From positions 10,168,001-10,232,000 of the forward strand of contig NZ_CP073318.1 in NCBI RefSeq assembly GCF_018263855.1: a DNA stretch of 64,000 nt. Reading direction: 5' to 3'. This DNA comes from Kutzneria sp. CA-103260 (GTDB lineage Bacteria; Actinomycetota; Actinomycetes; Mycobacteriales; Pseudonocardiaceae). Shown here piece after piece: positions 8,433 to 15,818 of the stretch. Under the pieces are notes generated by a model that saw nothing but the letters and a program-made list of their open reading frames with translations, was not told the origin of the DNA and made no database searches. Each line of letters opens with the position of its first letter. The first letter of the stretch is position 1. A program made the position numbers and the translations under genes.

Positions 8433-8484
8433 ACGCCGCCGCGGGTAGACTGGCAGCGGGGCCGGCCCCCGGGTGGGTGGGGGT
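8380..8484 (+). repeat. repeated element, copy 1, with two DnaA-box-like sites
   Basis: In order: TTGTCCACA (8380-8388), CTGTCCACA (8398-8406), CACAAGATCATC (8418-8429), GTAGACTGGCAGCGGGG (8445-8461) and CCCCCGGGTGGGTGGGGGT (8466-8484). The same blocks occur at the same start-to-start distances (18, 20, 27 and 21 bases) at 21696-21801. The 17-mer end and the C-run can form a CGGGG/CCCCG hairpin, followed by a G-rich stretch with quadruplex potential. TTGTCCACA is the high-GC actinobacterial DnaA-box consensus. The first blocks overlap the end of the glycosyltransferase gene. Function unknown. Confidence 0.8.
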
Positions 8485-8560
8485 TTGGAGTCGGGCGGTC
8501 GCCTCGGGCCGTCGGTGTGGGCGAGTGTCCCCGGGATTCCGCAGTGGTGACGTTCGCTGG

Positions 8561-8899
8561 TCAGGGCTTGGCGTTGCGGCGGTCGACACGGTCCAGGTGG
8601 CGCACGAGGGCGTACTCACTGCGACGGAGCCGGTCGCGTTGGTCGGGGTCGAGACCGGCCAAGGGATCCGGCAGGTCGACCGCACGCGGCACGTGCACCA
8701 TGGTCGCCTGCCACCGCCGGCACCGGGAACACCAGCCCAGCCCCACACATCGTTCGTACCGTGGCGAATCCGGCATGTAGAACCGGTACGTGTGGTGCCT
8801 GACCTCGCCGGCGCACTCGGTGGCCTGGTCGTGCACGGTGTTGACCTTGCGCCACCGATACCGGGTCCAGGCGGTCTCGGCGATGTCCTCGGGCTTCAC
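8561..8899 (-). CDS. hypothetical protein with a Cys-x5-Cys-x2-Cys motif
   Basis: 112-residue protein of unknown function. I chose the GTG at 8899 because it lies five bases after the stop of the upstream gene 8904-9914 and the reading has normal codon bias from there on. The centre holds CVGLGWCSRC, which could bind zinc if a fourth ligand is supplied by the upstream cysteine or histidines (HDQATECAGEVRHH). The C-terminal half is charged and helical in appearance, with many Arg and Asp. The two genes form a minus-strand operon converging on the glycosyltransferase. I do not recognise the family. Confidence 0.55.
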   Translation of the reverse strand: MKPEDIAETAWTRYRWRKVNTVHDQATECAGEVRHHTYRFYMPDSPRYERCVGLGWCSRCRRWQATMVHVPRAVDLPDPLAGLDPDQRDRLRRSEYALVRHLDRVDRRNAKP

Positions 8900-8903
8900 C
8901 GAA

Positions 8904-9914
8904 TCAGGCTGTGGCCCACTTGTCCCAGGTCTCCAGCCACACCTTGGTGTCCTCGGGACGGCCGTCCAGGGTGACCCGTTCCCACGCCAGCTGGGCGTCG
9001 CGGCTGGAGACGGGCTGACCGAGGACGGCGTAGCGGATGGTCTCGTCGACGGCGAGGTCGGCGAGACGGGTGTCGGCGAACCAGTCGGCGCGCTCGGCGA
9101 GGCGGGTGAGCTGGTTGACCATGGAGGTGACGGTGCGGTTGGCGGCCTCGCGGCTGAGGCGGCCGGAGCGTTCGAGTTCCCGCACGGCGCGTTGCCACAT
9201 GGGCCCGTAGAGGCGGCCGTCGCCGACACGGCGGCGGGGCAGGCGGCCCTCGCGGGCGGCGAGGCGGTGCCGGGACTGAAAGCCGAGGAGTTCTCCGATC
9301 AGGGAGCGGTACACGTCGAGGCCGGCGGCGGCGGGCAGGTCGGGTGTGGGACGGCGGCGGTGGGCCTCGATGAGGCGGGCGATCCACTCGCCGCGCCGTT
9401 CGAGGTACGGCCGCAGGTCGCCGACGGTGGCCAGGCGCAGCGAGGTGGGGGCGACGCCGCGGGCGACGACGGTGACGACGACGTCGGAGACGGTGAACCG
9501 GGCGGTCCACAGCGGACCCTCCCGGTAGATGGGCCCGGTCAGCTCGACCCCGTCGACGGTGGTGATGGTGTCGGACAGCTCCGCGGGCTCACCGTCGTCG
9601 GGGTCCTCGACGCCGGCGTGGTCGACGATCCGGTTGTGCTCGTCGTCGAGCATCCGGCGCAGCGCCCCGGCAGTCTCGTCGTCGACCGGCAGCGCGGTGT
9701 TGATCGACAGGTGCGGGCCGCCCTGGGCCAGCGGGTCGCCGTAGGCGAGGGTGATCTCCTCGGCCGAGGAGTCGGACAGCGACGTGAGCACGCCGAGCCC
9801 GAGCTCCGGTTCGGACAGGCCGAACACGGGGAAGGACGGTCTGGGCGCGATCTCCTCGGCGTCCCGAAGGGCCGTGCGCCGCAGCCGTGCGATCCACTCC
9901 TCGTCCGACTCCAT
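8904..9914 (-). CDS. conserved hypothetical protein (actinobacterial, unrecognised)
   Basis: About 336 residues if started at ATG 9914 (MESDEEWIARLRR); ATG 9923, three codons earlier, is also possible. Codon bias is normal for the genome and there is no signal peptide or membrane segment. The middle is beta-rich (TARFTVSDVVVTVVARGVAP) and the C-terminal 150 residues are Arg-rich helices. I recognise no catalytic motif. It is followed after five bases by the small cysteine-motif protein, so both probably act together. The location next to a repeated DnaA-box element and an accessory glycosyltransferase suggests it is not part of the conserved backbone. Confidence 0.6.
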   Translation of the reverse strand: MESDEEWIARLRRTALRDAEEIAPRPSFPVFGLSEPELGLGVLTSLSDSSAEEITLAYGDPLAQGGPHLSINTALPVDDETAGALRRMLDDEHNRIVDHAGVEDPDDGEPAELSDTITTVDGVELTGPIYREGPLWTARFTVSDVVVTVVARGVAPTSLRLATVGDLRPYLERRGEWIARLIEAHRRRPTPDLPAAAGLDVYRSLIGELLGFQSRHRLAAREGRLPRRRVGDGRLYGPMWQRAVRELERSGRLSREAANRTVTSMVNQLTRLAERADWFADTRLADLAVDETIRYAVLGQPVSSRDAQLAWERVTLDGRPEDTKVWLETWDKWATA

Positions 9915-10081
9915 GCACCCCATCCAACACGCACGGACCGCCCTCCCGCGACGAAAAAGTCGCAAACGTTCGCTTCATCCGCCGAACGGACGCGTCGAGA
10001 GACCATCGGACACGAGAGCGTCACGATGTGTAGGTCACCGCCGGAAGGTCCTCCCGTCGAAGTGTGAGGAGCGTTACGGTC

Positions 10082-10097
10082 ACTGGTCTGGACCGGG
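10082..10097. promoter_or_regulatory. DasR-like operator (dre) before ngcE
   Basis: ACTGGTCTGGACCGGG at 72 bases before the ngcE start matches the DasR responsive element consensus A(G/C)TGGTCTAGACCA(G/C)T at 13 of 16 positions. DasR is the GntR-family repressor of GlcNAc/chitin genes in actinomycetes, released by glucosamine-6-phosphate. Its place before an N-acetylglucosamine/chitobiose importer makes the assignment coherent. The dasR gene itself is not in the window. Confidence 0.65.
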
Positions 10098-10153
10098 TCG
10101 GGGCCGGTTCAACCAGGGACAACCGTCCACCTGACCAGCAGGGGGAAGATCCA

Positions 10154-11581
10154 ATGCCAAACCCATCGGGTTCCGAATTCTCACGTCGCCAGCTGCTGCA
10201 GCGTGCCGCGGCCCTGGCGGTGCTGGCCGGCCCCGCGGCCGGCGTGCTCAGCGCCTGCGCCGGTGGCGGGGGCACCGGTCCCGCCCAGACCGGGGCCAAG
10301 AGCACGACCAACCCGTTCGGCGTGGTCGAAGACGCCCCGCTGGACGTGGTCCTCTTCGACGGCGGCTTCGGCAAGGACTACGCCCAGTACGACCTCAACC
10401 TGTACACCAAGGCGTTCCCCAAGTCGAAGGCCGCGCTGTCCACCACCCAGAAGATCTCCGACCAGCTCCAGCCCCGCTTCGCCAACGGCACCCCGCCGGA
10501 CGTGATCGACGACTCCGGTGACAACCAGATCAAGCCCGGCACGCTGGTCAACAGCAACGCGCTGACCGACCTCGGGCAGCTGCTGGACGCCCCCAGCTAC
10601 GACGACCCGAACGTGAAGGTCCGCGACACGCTGCTGCCGGGCGTGCTGAACATCGGCACGTACAACAACAAGGTGTACCTGCTCAACTACAGCTACACGG
10701 TGTACGGCATCTGGTACAACAAGAAGCTGTTCGACGCCAAGGGCTGGACCCCGCCCAAGACCTGGGACGAGTTCAAGACGCTGGCCCCGCAGATCAAGGC
10801 CGCCGGCATCGCGCCGTGGGTGCACGCTGGCAAGTACCCGTACTACCAGGGCGTGCCGATCATGGACTGGATCGGCAAGGCCGGCGGCAACCAGGTCCTG
10901 ATCGACATCGACAACCTCAAGCCCAACGCCTGGCGGGTGGACGCGGTCAAGGCCTCGCTCAACGCGGTGCTGGAGATGGTGCACAACGGCTGGGTGCTGC
11001 CCGGCGCCGAGGGCATGACGCACATCGAGTCGCAGCAGGCGTTCCTGGACGGCAAGGCCGCCTTCATCCCGGTCGGCAGCTGGTTCGAGAACGAGATGCG
11101 CAAGACCATCCCCCAGGGCACCGAGCTGACCCTGATCCCGATGCCCGACCTCACCTCCTCGGACAAGCTGCCCTACGGCACGCTGCGGGCCGAGGCCGGC
11201 GAGCCGTTCGTGGTGCCGGCGAAGGCCAAGAACCAGGCCGGCGGCCTGGAGTTCCTGCGGGTGATGCTGAGCAAGGACGCGGCCACCAACTTCGCCAAGG
11301 TCACCAGCTCGCTGTCCATCGTCAAGGGCTCCGCCGACAGCGTGACCACCTCGACCGCGCTGACCTCGGCCAACAAGGCCGTGCAGGCGGCCGGCACGAA
11401 CCTGGTGACCTACCGCTCGGTCACCGACTGGTACCCGACCCTGATCAACGAGTGGCAGGCGGCCACCGGCGAGCTGATGGCCGGCCGGTTCACCGCCGAC
11501 CAGTGGATCGACAAGGTCCAGGCGGCCGCGGACAAGGTCGCCGCCGACAGCTCCATCGAGAAGTTCCACCGGGACAAGTAA
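10154..11581 (+). CDS. ngcE: N-acetylglucosamine/diacetylchitobiose-binding lipoprotein NgcE
   Basis: 475-residue extracellular solute-binding protein. The N-terminus has a twin-arginine stretch (SRRQLLQRAAALAVLAG) and a lipobox ending LSAC, so the protein is probably exported by Tat and lipid-anchored. The mature part begins NPFGVVEDAPLDVVLFDGGFG and contains KISDQLQPRF, NYSYTVYGIWY and GEPFVVPAKAKN, all characteristic of the NgcE family that captures GlcNAc and N,N'-diacetylchitobiose. The start ATG at 10154 is preceded by GGGGGAAG. It leads the ngcEFG operon behind a DasR-like operator. No ATPase gene is present; in streptomycetes a shared MsiK ATPase energises such importers. Confidence 0.9.
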   Translation: MPNPSGSEFSRRQLLQRAAALAVLAGPAAGVLSACAGGGGTGPAQTGAKSTTNPFGVVEDAPLDVVLFDGGFGKDYAQYDLNLYTKAFPKSKAALSTTQKISDQLQPRFANGTPPDVIDDSGDNQIKPGTLVNSNALTDLGQLLDAPSYDDPNVKVRDTLLPGVLNIGTYNNKVYLLNYSYTVYGIWYNKKLFDAKGWTPPKTWDEFKTLAPQIKAAGIAPWVHAGKYPYYQGVPIMDWIGKAGGNQVLIDIDNLKPNAWRVDAVKASLNAVLEMVHNGWVLPGAEGMTHIESQQAFLDGKAAFIPVGSWFENEMRKTIPQGTELTLIPMPDLTSSDKLPYGTLRAEAGEPFVVPAKAKNQAGGLEFLRVMLSKDAATNFAKVTSSLSIVKGSADSVTTSTALTSANKAVQAAGTNLVTYRSVTDWYPTLINEWQAATGELMAGRFTADQWIDKVQAAADKVAADSSIEKFHRDK

Positions 11582-11584
11582 CTG

Positions 11585-12514
11585 ATGAAATTTCGCCGTC
11601 TGCCCTTCGTCGCGGGCTTCCTGGTCGTCCCGGTCGTGCTGTACGTGGTGTACGTCGTCTCGCCCTTCGTGCAGACGATCTTCTACTCGTTCACCGACTG
11701 GGGCGGCCTGACCGACACCCAGAACTTCATCGGCATCGACAACTACGTGCGGATCTTCCAGGACGACATTTTCCTGAGCGCGATCCTGCACAACGCGTTC
11801 CTGTTGCTGCTGATGCCGCTGGTGACGATCCTGCTCGCGCTGTTCCTCGCGTTCATGCTCAACGTCGGTGGGCGCGGGGACAGCGCGGGCATCAGAGGTG
11901 TCCGCGGCTCCGGCGTGTACAAGATCGTGCTGTTCTTCCCCCAGGTGCTCTCGGTCGCCATCATCGTGGTGCTGTTCCAGGCGGTGTTCCGCACCGACGG
12001 GCGCGGCCTGCTCAACGCGCTGCTGATCGCGGTCGGCCTGGTGGACCCGAACCAGCCGGTGCAGTGGTTCAACAGCCCGACGCTGGTGCTGTGGTGCCTG
12101 CTCGCGGTGATGGTGTGGAGCGGGGTCGGCTTCTACATGGTGCTGTTCTCGGCGGCCATGCAGTCGATCCCGAAGGAGATCTACGAGGCGGCGCTGCTGG
12201 ACGGGGCCAGCCGGGGGCCGACGTTCTTCCGCATCACGCTGCCGCTGCTGTGGGAGAACATCTCGGTGGCCTGGGTGTACCTGGGCTTCATCGCGCTGGA
12301 CGGCTTCGCCCTGGTCACCGGTCTGACCCCGGAGTCGGGCGGCGGCGGTCCCAACCACGCCAGCGAGCTGATCTCCAACGTGCTGTACCGGACCGCGTTC
12401 ACCCAGGGCAAGTTCGGTCTTGCCTGCTCCATGGGTGTGGCGCTGGCGGTGTTCTCGCTGCTGTTGGCCATCGTGCAGCTGCGGATCACCCGACGCGACC
12501 GCATCGAGTTCTGA
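11585..12514 (+). CDS. ngcF: sugar ABC transporter permease NgcF
   Basis: 309-residue integral membrane permease of the CUT1 carbohydrate family with about six hydrophobic segments. The cytoplasmic EAA loop (EIYEAALLDGASRGPTFF region, followed by RITLPLL) that docks the ATPase is present around residue 198-215. It starts three bases after ngcE and is the MalF-like half of the GlcNAc/chitobiose importer. Its partner, ngcG, follows after 13 bases. Identity as NgcF rests on the adjacent, well-recognised NgcE; the sequence alone says carbohydrate ABC permease. Confidence 0.87.
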   Translation: MKFRRLPFVAGFLVVPVVLYVVYVVSPFVQTIFYSFTDWGGLTDTQNFIGIDNYVRIFQDDIFLSAILHNAFLLLLMPLVTILLALFLAFMLNVGGRGDSAGIRGVRGSGVYKIVLFFPQVLSVAIIVVLFQAVFRTDGRGLLNALLIAVGLVDPNQPVQWFNSPTLVLWCLLAVMVWSGVGFYMVLFSAAMQSIPKEIYEAALLDGASRGPTFFRITLPLLWENISVAWVYLGFIALDGFALVTGLTPESGGGGPNHASELISNVLYRTAFTQGKFGLACSMGVALAVFSLLLAIVQLRITRRDRIEF

Positions 12515-12527
12515 GGGAGGCTGACAC

Positions 12528-13481
12528 ATGCCAAGGGCAATCGCGGCCATGGCCACCGTGCCGGCCACCGCGGACGAACCGGGGCCCGAGCCGGCGGCGA
12601 AGCCGCCACGCGGGCAGTTCGGCGTGGTGAACTTCTTCTCCCAGGGCTTCCTGCTGCTGTGGGCGGCGATGGTGGTGCTGCCGCTGCTGTGGGCGGTGAT
12701 GTCCTCGTTCAAGACGGACAAGGAGATCCTGACCAGCCCGTGGACGCTGCCGGCGTCGCCGCAGTGGGACAACTTCGCCCGGGCCTGGACCACCGGCCAC
12801 ATCGGCACGTTCTTCCTGAACACGGTGATCGTGCTGGCCGGCGGCGTCACCATCACCATGGTGGTCGGCTCGATGGCGGCCTACGTGCTGGCGCGCTACT
12901 CGTTCCCGGGCAACCGCGTCATCTACTACGCGTTTGTCGCCGGCCTGACGCTGCCGATCTTCCTGGCCCTGGTGCCGCTGTTCAAGATCGTCGGCAACAT
13001 GGGCAACATCCCGGTGATCGGGCCGTACCTCGGGCTCAACTCCTACCTGGGGCTGATCCTGGTGTACGTGGCGTTCTCGCTGCCGTTCACCGTGTTCTTC
13101 CTGCACTCCTTCTTCCGCACGCTGCCCACCGAGATCGCCGAGGCCGGGCTGCTGGACGGGGCGGGGCACGGGACGCTGTTCGCCAAGGTGATGCTGCCGA
13201 TGGCCCGCCCGGGCCTGATCAGCATCGGCATCTTCAACGTGATCGGCCAGTGGAACCAGTACTTGCTGCCGCTGGTGCTGCTGCAGCCGCAGTCCAGCTT
13301 CGACACCGACCACTCGGTGCTCGCGGAGGGCCTGCTCAACCTGGCCGTCGCCCAGGGCTACAAGTCCGACTGGTCGGGCCTGTTCGCCGGCATGACGATC
13401 GCCATGCTGCCGATGCTGGTGGTGTACGTCATCTTCCAGCGGCAGGTGCAGGCCGGTCTGACGGCTGGAACGCTCAAGTAG
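12528..13481 (+). CDS. ngcG: sugar ABC transporter permease NgcG
   Basis: 317-residue MalG-like permease. After a Pro/Ala-rich cytoplasmic N-terminus it has about six membrane segments and the EAA loop EIAEAGLLDGAGHGTLFAKV (about residues 203-222). With NgcF it would form the channel of the GlcNAc/diacetylchitobiose importer. The ATG at 12528 has GAGGGAGG upstream at usual spacing. This is the last gene of the operon; a 13-bp stem-loop (13510-13547) follows within 30 bases. As in streptomycetes, the missing ATPase is expected to be supplied by MsiK from elsewhere. Confidence 0.87.
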   Translation: MPRAIAAMATVPATADEPGPEPAAKPPRGQFGVVNFFSQGFLLLWAAMVVLPLLWAVMSSFKTDKEILTSPWTLPASPQWDNFARAWTTGHIGTFFLNTVIVLAGGVTITMVVGSMAAYVLARYSFPGNRVIYYAFVAGLTLPIFLALVPLFKIVGNMGNIPVIGPYLGLNSYLGLILVYVAFSLPFTVFFLHSFFRTLPTEIAEAGLLDGAGHGTLFAKVMLPMARPGLISIGIFNVIGQWNQYLLPLVLLQPQSSFDTDHSVLAEGLLNLAVAQGYKSDWSGLFAGMTIAMLPMLVVYVIFQRQVQAGLTAGTLK

Positions 13482-13509
13482 CCGCAACCGCTGCCTGATG
13501 CAACCACCG

Positions 13510-13547
13510 AGGCTGCTCGCATCGTCCTGGAGACATGCGAGCAGCCT
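13510..13547 (+). terminator. 13-bp stem-loop after ngcG, covering the next start codon
   Basis: AGGCTGCTCGCAT (13510-13522) and ATGCGAGCAGCCT (13535-13547) are perfect complements with a 12-base loop, and only a short T-containing stretch (TTTG) follows. The right arm begins with the start codon of the lipoprotein gene at 13535. It may slow transcription from ngcEFG and also hide that start codon in read-through mRNA. Confidence 0.55.
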
Positions 13548-13951
13548 TTGTGGTTCTAGCGGTTTCAGCGATTTTCGTCGCCGGCTGTGGCTCGCGTGTG
13601 CAGCCAGGGTCACCGCCGGCCCAGACCCCCGCCGCCTGCCAGCCGCCGGGGGAGATCTCCATGGCGGACAACGGTCACAGCGTCTGCGCGATGGTCGGCT
13701 CGAAGTTCTCCGTGAAGCTGCCGGACGACGGCAAGGGCCACTGGTCGGCCATCGTCAGCGACTCCGACGCGGTGGACGTGCTGCTGTTGACCGGTTCGCC
13801 GCCGATCAGCGGCACCCAGGCCGACTTCGTGGCTCGGCACAAGGGAACCGCCAAGCTCACGGCCAGCCGGCCGGTATGCCCCTCGACGCCGCCGGGCGGC
13901 ATGAGCTGCAAGTCCTTGCAGAGCTTCACCGTGACGGTCACGGTGCAGTAG
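13535..13951 (+). CDS. small secreted lipoprotein, possibly chagasin-like
   Basis: 138 residues with a clear lipoprotein signal peptide (hydrophobic core then IFVAGCGS lipobox, Cys about 18). The mature domain is all-beta in appearance: GSKFSVKLPDDGKGHW, then FVARHKGTAKLTASRPVCP, which loosely resembles the chagasin/I42 peptidase-inhibitor fold; that resemblance is only an inference. Three or four cysteines could form disulfides. The start codon and first codons sit in the right arm of a 13-bp hairpin. The 3' end overlaps by 14 bases the end of the convergent dehydratase-like gene. Confidence 0.65.
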   Translation: MRAAFVVLAVSAIFVAGCGSRVQPGSPPAQTPAACQPPGEISMADNGHSVCAMVGSKFSVKLPDDGKGHWSAIVSDSDAVDVLLLTGSPPISGTQADFVARHKGTAKLTASRPVCPSTPPGGMSCKSLQSFTVTVTVQ

Positions 13952-14855
13952 TCCACGCGCTGTTGGCGCCGCACAGCACGATGCACGGCAACTGCGCCGG
14001 CACCCGGTCGGCGAGCCAGGCCGCGAGCGGCGCCGCGGCCGCGGGCTCGACCGCCAGTCGATACTCCTCCCACAGAAGTTCTTGTGCGGCAATGATTTCC
14101 GGGTCGCTGACCAGGACGGACCGGGTGCGCGGCGAGTTGAGGATGGCGAACGGCAGGTCGCCGACCCGGGTCGCGCCGAGGGCGGAGGACGCGACGGAGT
14201 TGCGCACCTCGGTGTCCACGGGCCGGCCGGCGGCCAGTGCGGCCTGCAAGGCGTTGCAGCCCTCCGGTTCCACCGCGACGGTTGTCCGGTCGCCGATCGA
14301 CAGCGCGGTGCCGGCGGCCAGCCCGCCACCGCCGACGGCGACGAACACGGCGTCCACCTCGGGCACGTCGGCGACGATTTCGGCGCCCATGGTGCCCTGA
14401 CCGGCGATCACGTCCGGGTGGTCGTAGGCCGGCAAGTAGCGCTCTTGTCCCGTCACCGCACCCATGGCCGCCTTCGCGGCCTCGGCGTAGGTCGCCCCAT
14501 GCCGGACCAGCTTGGCCCCGGCGGCCTCGATCCGGCGGGTCTTGGACTCGGGCGCCGACTCCGGCACGTACACCGTCGCCGGGACGTCGAGCAGCCGTGC
14601 GGCGGTGGCCACGGCCAGCCCGTGATTGCCGCCCGAGGCCGTGACAACCCGAGCCGGCCGCTCGCCCCGGGACAGGGCGTTGACCGCGCCGCGCAGTTTG
14701 AACGAGCCACTGAGCTGGAGATGTTCGAGCTTCAGCAGCATCGGCCGGCCGTGCCGGGAGACCCGCATGATCGGCGTGCGCCGCGCGTGGGGGCGGATCG
14801 TCTTGGCCGCGGTGGTGACGTCGGCGGCGGTCGGCAGGCCAGCGAACGTAGTCAT
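13938..14855 (-). CDS. PLP-dependent threonine/serine dehydratase-like enzyme
   Basis: 305-residue fold-type II PLP enzyme. The Schiff-base lysine lies in LSGSFKLRGA (about residue 53), the phosphate-binding loop is SGGNHG and a glycine-rich GGGGL follows. It lacks the C-terminal ACT regulatory domain of biosynthetic threonine deaminase, as in catabolic serine/threonine ammonia-lyases and serine racemases. The divergent LysR gene 69 bases away is its likely regulator. If it deaminates threonine it makes 2-oxobutyrate, which would add to the isoleucine pathway encoded elsewhere in the window, but substrate preference is not visible. Confidence 0.8.
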   Translation of the reverse strand: MTTFAGLPTAADVTTAAKTIRPHARRTPIMRVSRHGRPMLLKLEHLQLSGSFKLRGAVNALSRGERPARVVTASGGNHGLAVATAARLLDVPATVYVPESAPESKTRRIEAAGAKLVRHGATYAEAAKAAMGAVTGQERYLPAYDHPDVIAGQGTMGAEIVADVPEVDAVFVAVGGGGLAAGTALSIGDRTTVAVEPEGCNALQAALAAGRPVDTEVRNSVASSALGATRVGDLPFAILNSPRTRSVLVSDPEIIAAQELLWEEYRLAVEPAAAAPLAAWLADRVPAQLPCIVLCGANSAWTTAP

Positions 14856-14924
14856 GTCGCTACCCTGACCCGCCGGGGCCATAATCGCCAGCGAGGATTT
14901 CAGAGCCGACTTTAGGAGCGCTTA

Positions 14925-15818
14925 ATGCTCGACCCGGCCCGGCTGCGTGTGCTGGTGGAGATCGGCCACGCCGGCTCGATCACCGCGGCGGCCGCCCGGC
15001 TGGCGTTCACACCGTCGGCGCTGTCGCAGCAACTGGCCAAGCTGGAACGGGAACTGGGCTGCCGGCTGGTGGAGCGCGGCCCGACCGGCGTCACCCTGAC
15101 CAGACAGGGCGAGGTCCTGTTGCGACACGGCGAACGCGTGCTCGGGGAGCTGCGCGACGCCGAACGGGCCGTGCGGGCCGCCATCGAGGCCGAGCCGGAG
15201 TCCTTGGCCATCGGCACCTTCTCCTCGGCCGGCAAGGTGCTCGTGCCGGAAGCCCTTGCCGCGCTGCGGGAACGGCACCCGCGGGCCCGTCTGTCCCTCG
15301 TGGACATGGAGCCGCCCGACGGCTACGGCCTGGTCACCTCGCGCGACCTGGACGTGCTGATCACGCACCGATATCCGGGCGGAACTCTGCCGCCGGACAA
15401 CGGTTTGCACCGCAGCCGGCTGCTGGCCGACCCGCTGCGGGTGGTGCTGCCGGCCGGTCACCCCAAGGCCGACGGCAAGATCACCCTGCGGGATCTCCAG
15501 GACGAGGACTGGATTTCCGGCGCGCACGGCATTCCCAACCGGGTCTGCCTGGAGTTTTTGGCCGAGCAGGCCGGAATCCGCCCGCACGTGGCGTACGAGA
15601 CGCGGGACTACGAGGTGACGCTGGCCCTGGTCGCGGCCGGCCTGGGCATCTCGCTGGTGCCGGTGACCGTGCTCGGGGACGTGGACTGCGAGCGGCTGGC
15701 CGTGCGGGTGCTGTCCGGCGCCAAGCCGGCGCGGGAGATCTTCGTCGTGCACCGCAAGCGGCCGCCGCGCCTGGTGGCCGAGCTGGTCGGGCTGCTCACG
15801 CCGGGTCGAGCAGGCTGA
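14925..15818 (+). CDS. LysR-family transcriptional regulator
   Basis: 297-residue regulator. The N-terminal winged helix reads RLRVLVEIGHAGSITAAAAR and SALSQQLAKLERELGCRLVE, followed by a periplasmic-binding-protein-like effector domain (from about residue 90). It is divergently placed from the dehydratase-like gene, the standard LysR arrangement, so that gene is the probable target, with the amino acid substrate or product as a plausible effector. ATG 14925 has TAGGAG seven bases upstream. The 3' end overlaps the convergent diguanylate cyclase gene by 23 bases. Confidence 0.87.
   Translation: MLDPARLRVLVEIGHAGSITAAAARLAFTPSALSQQLAKLERELGCRLVERGPTGVTLTRQGEVLLRHGERVLGELRDAERAVRAAIEAEPESLAIGTFSSAGKVLVPEALAALRERHPRARLSLVDMEPPDGYGLVTSRDLDVLITHRYPGGTLPPDNGLHRSRLLADPLRVVLPAGHPKADGKITLRDLQDEDWISGAHGIPNRVCLEFLAEQAGIRPHVAYETRDYEVTLALVAAGLGISLVPVTVLGDVDCERLAVRVLSGAKPAREIFVVHRKRPPRLVAELVGLLTPGRAG

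Noticed and set aside
10181..12859. Very long open frame on the minus strand across ngcEFG
   Set aside because: It is antisense to three well-recognised genes and is low-complexity His/Gln/Arg/Gly-rich; long antisense frames are common in high-GC DNA.
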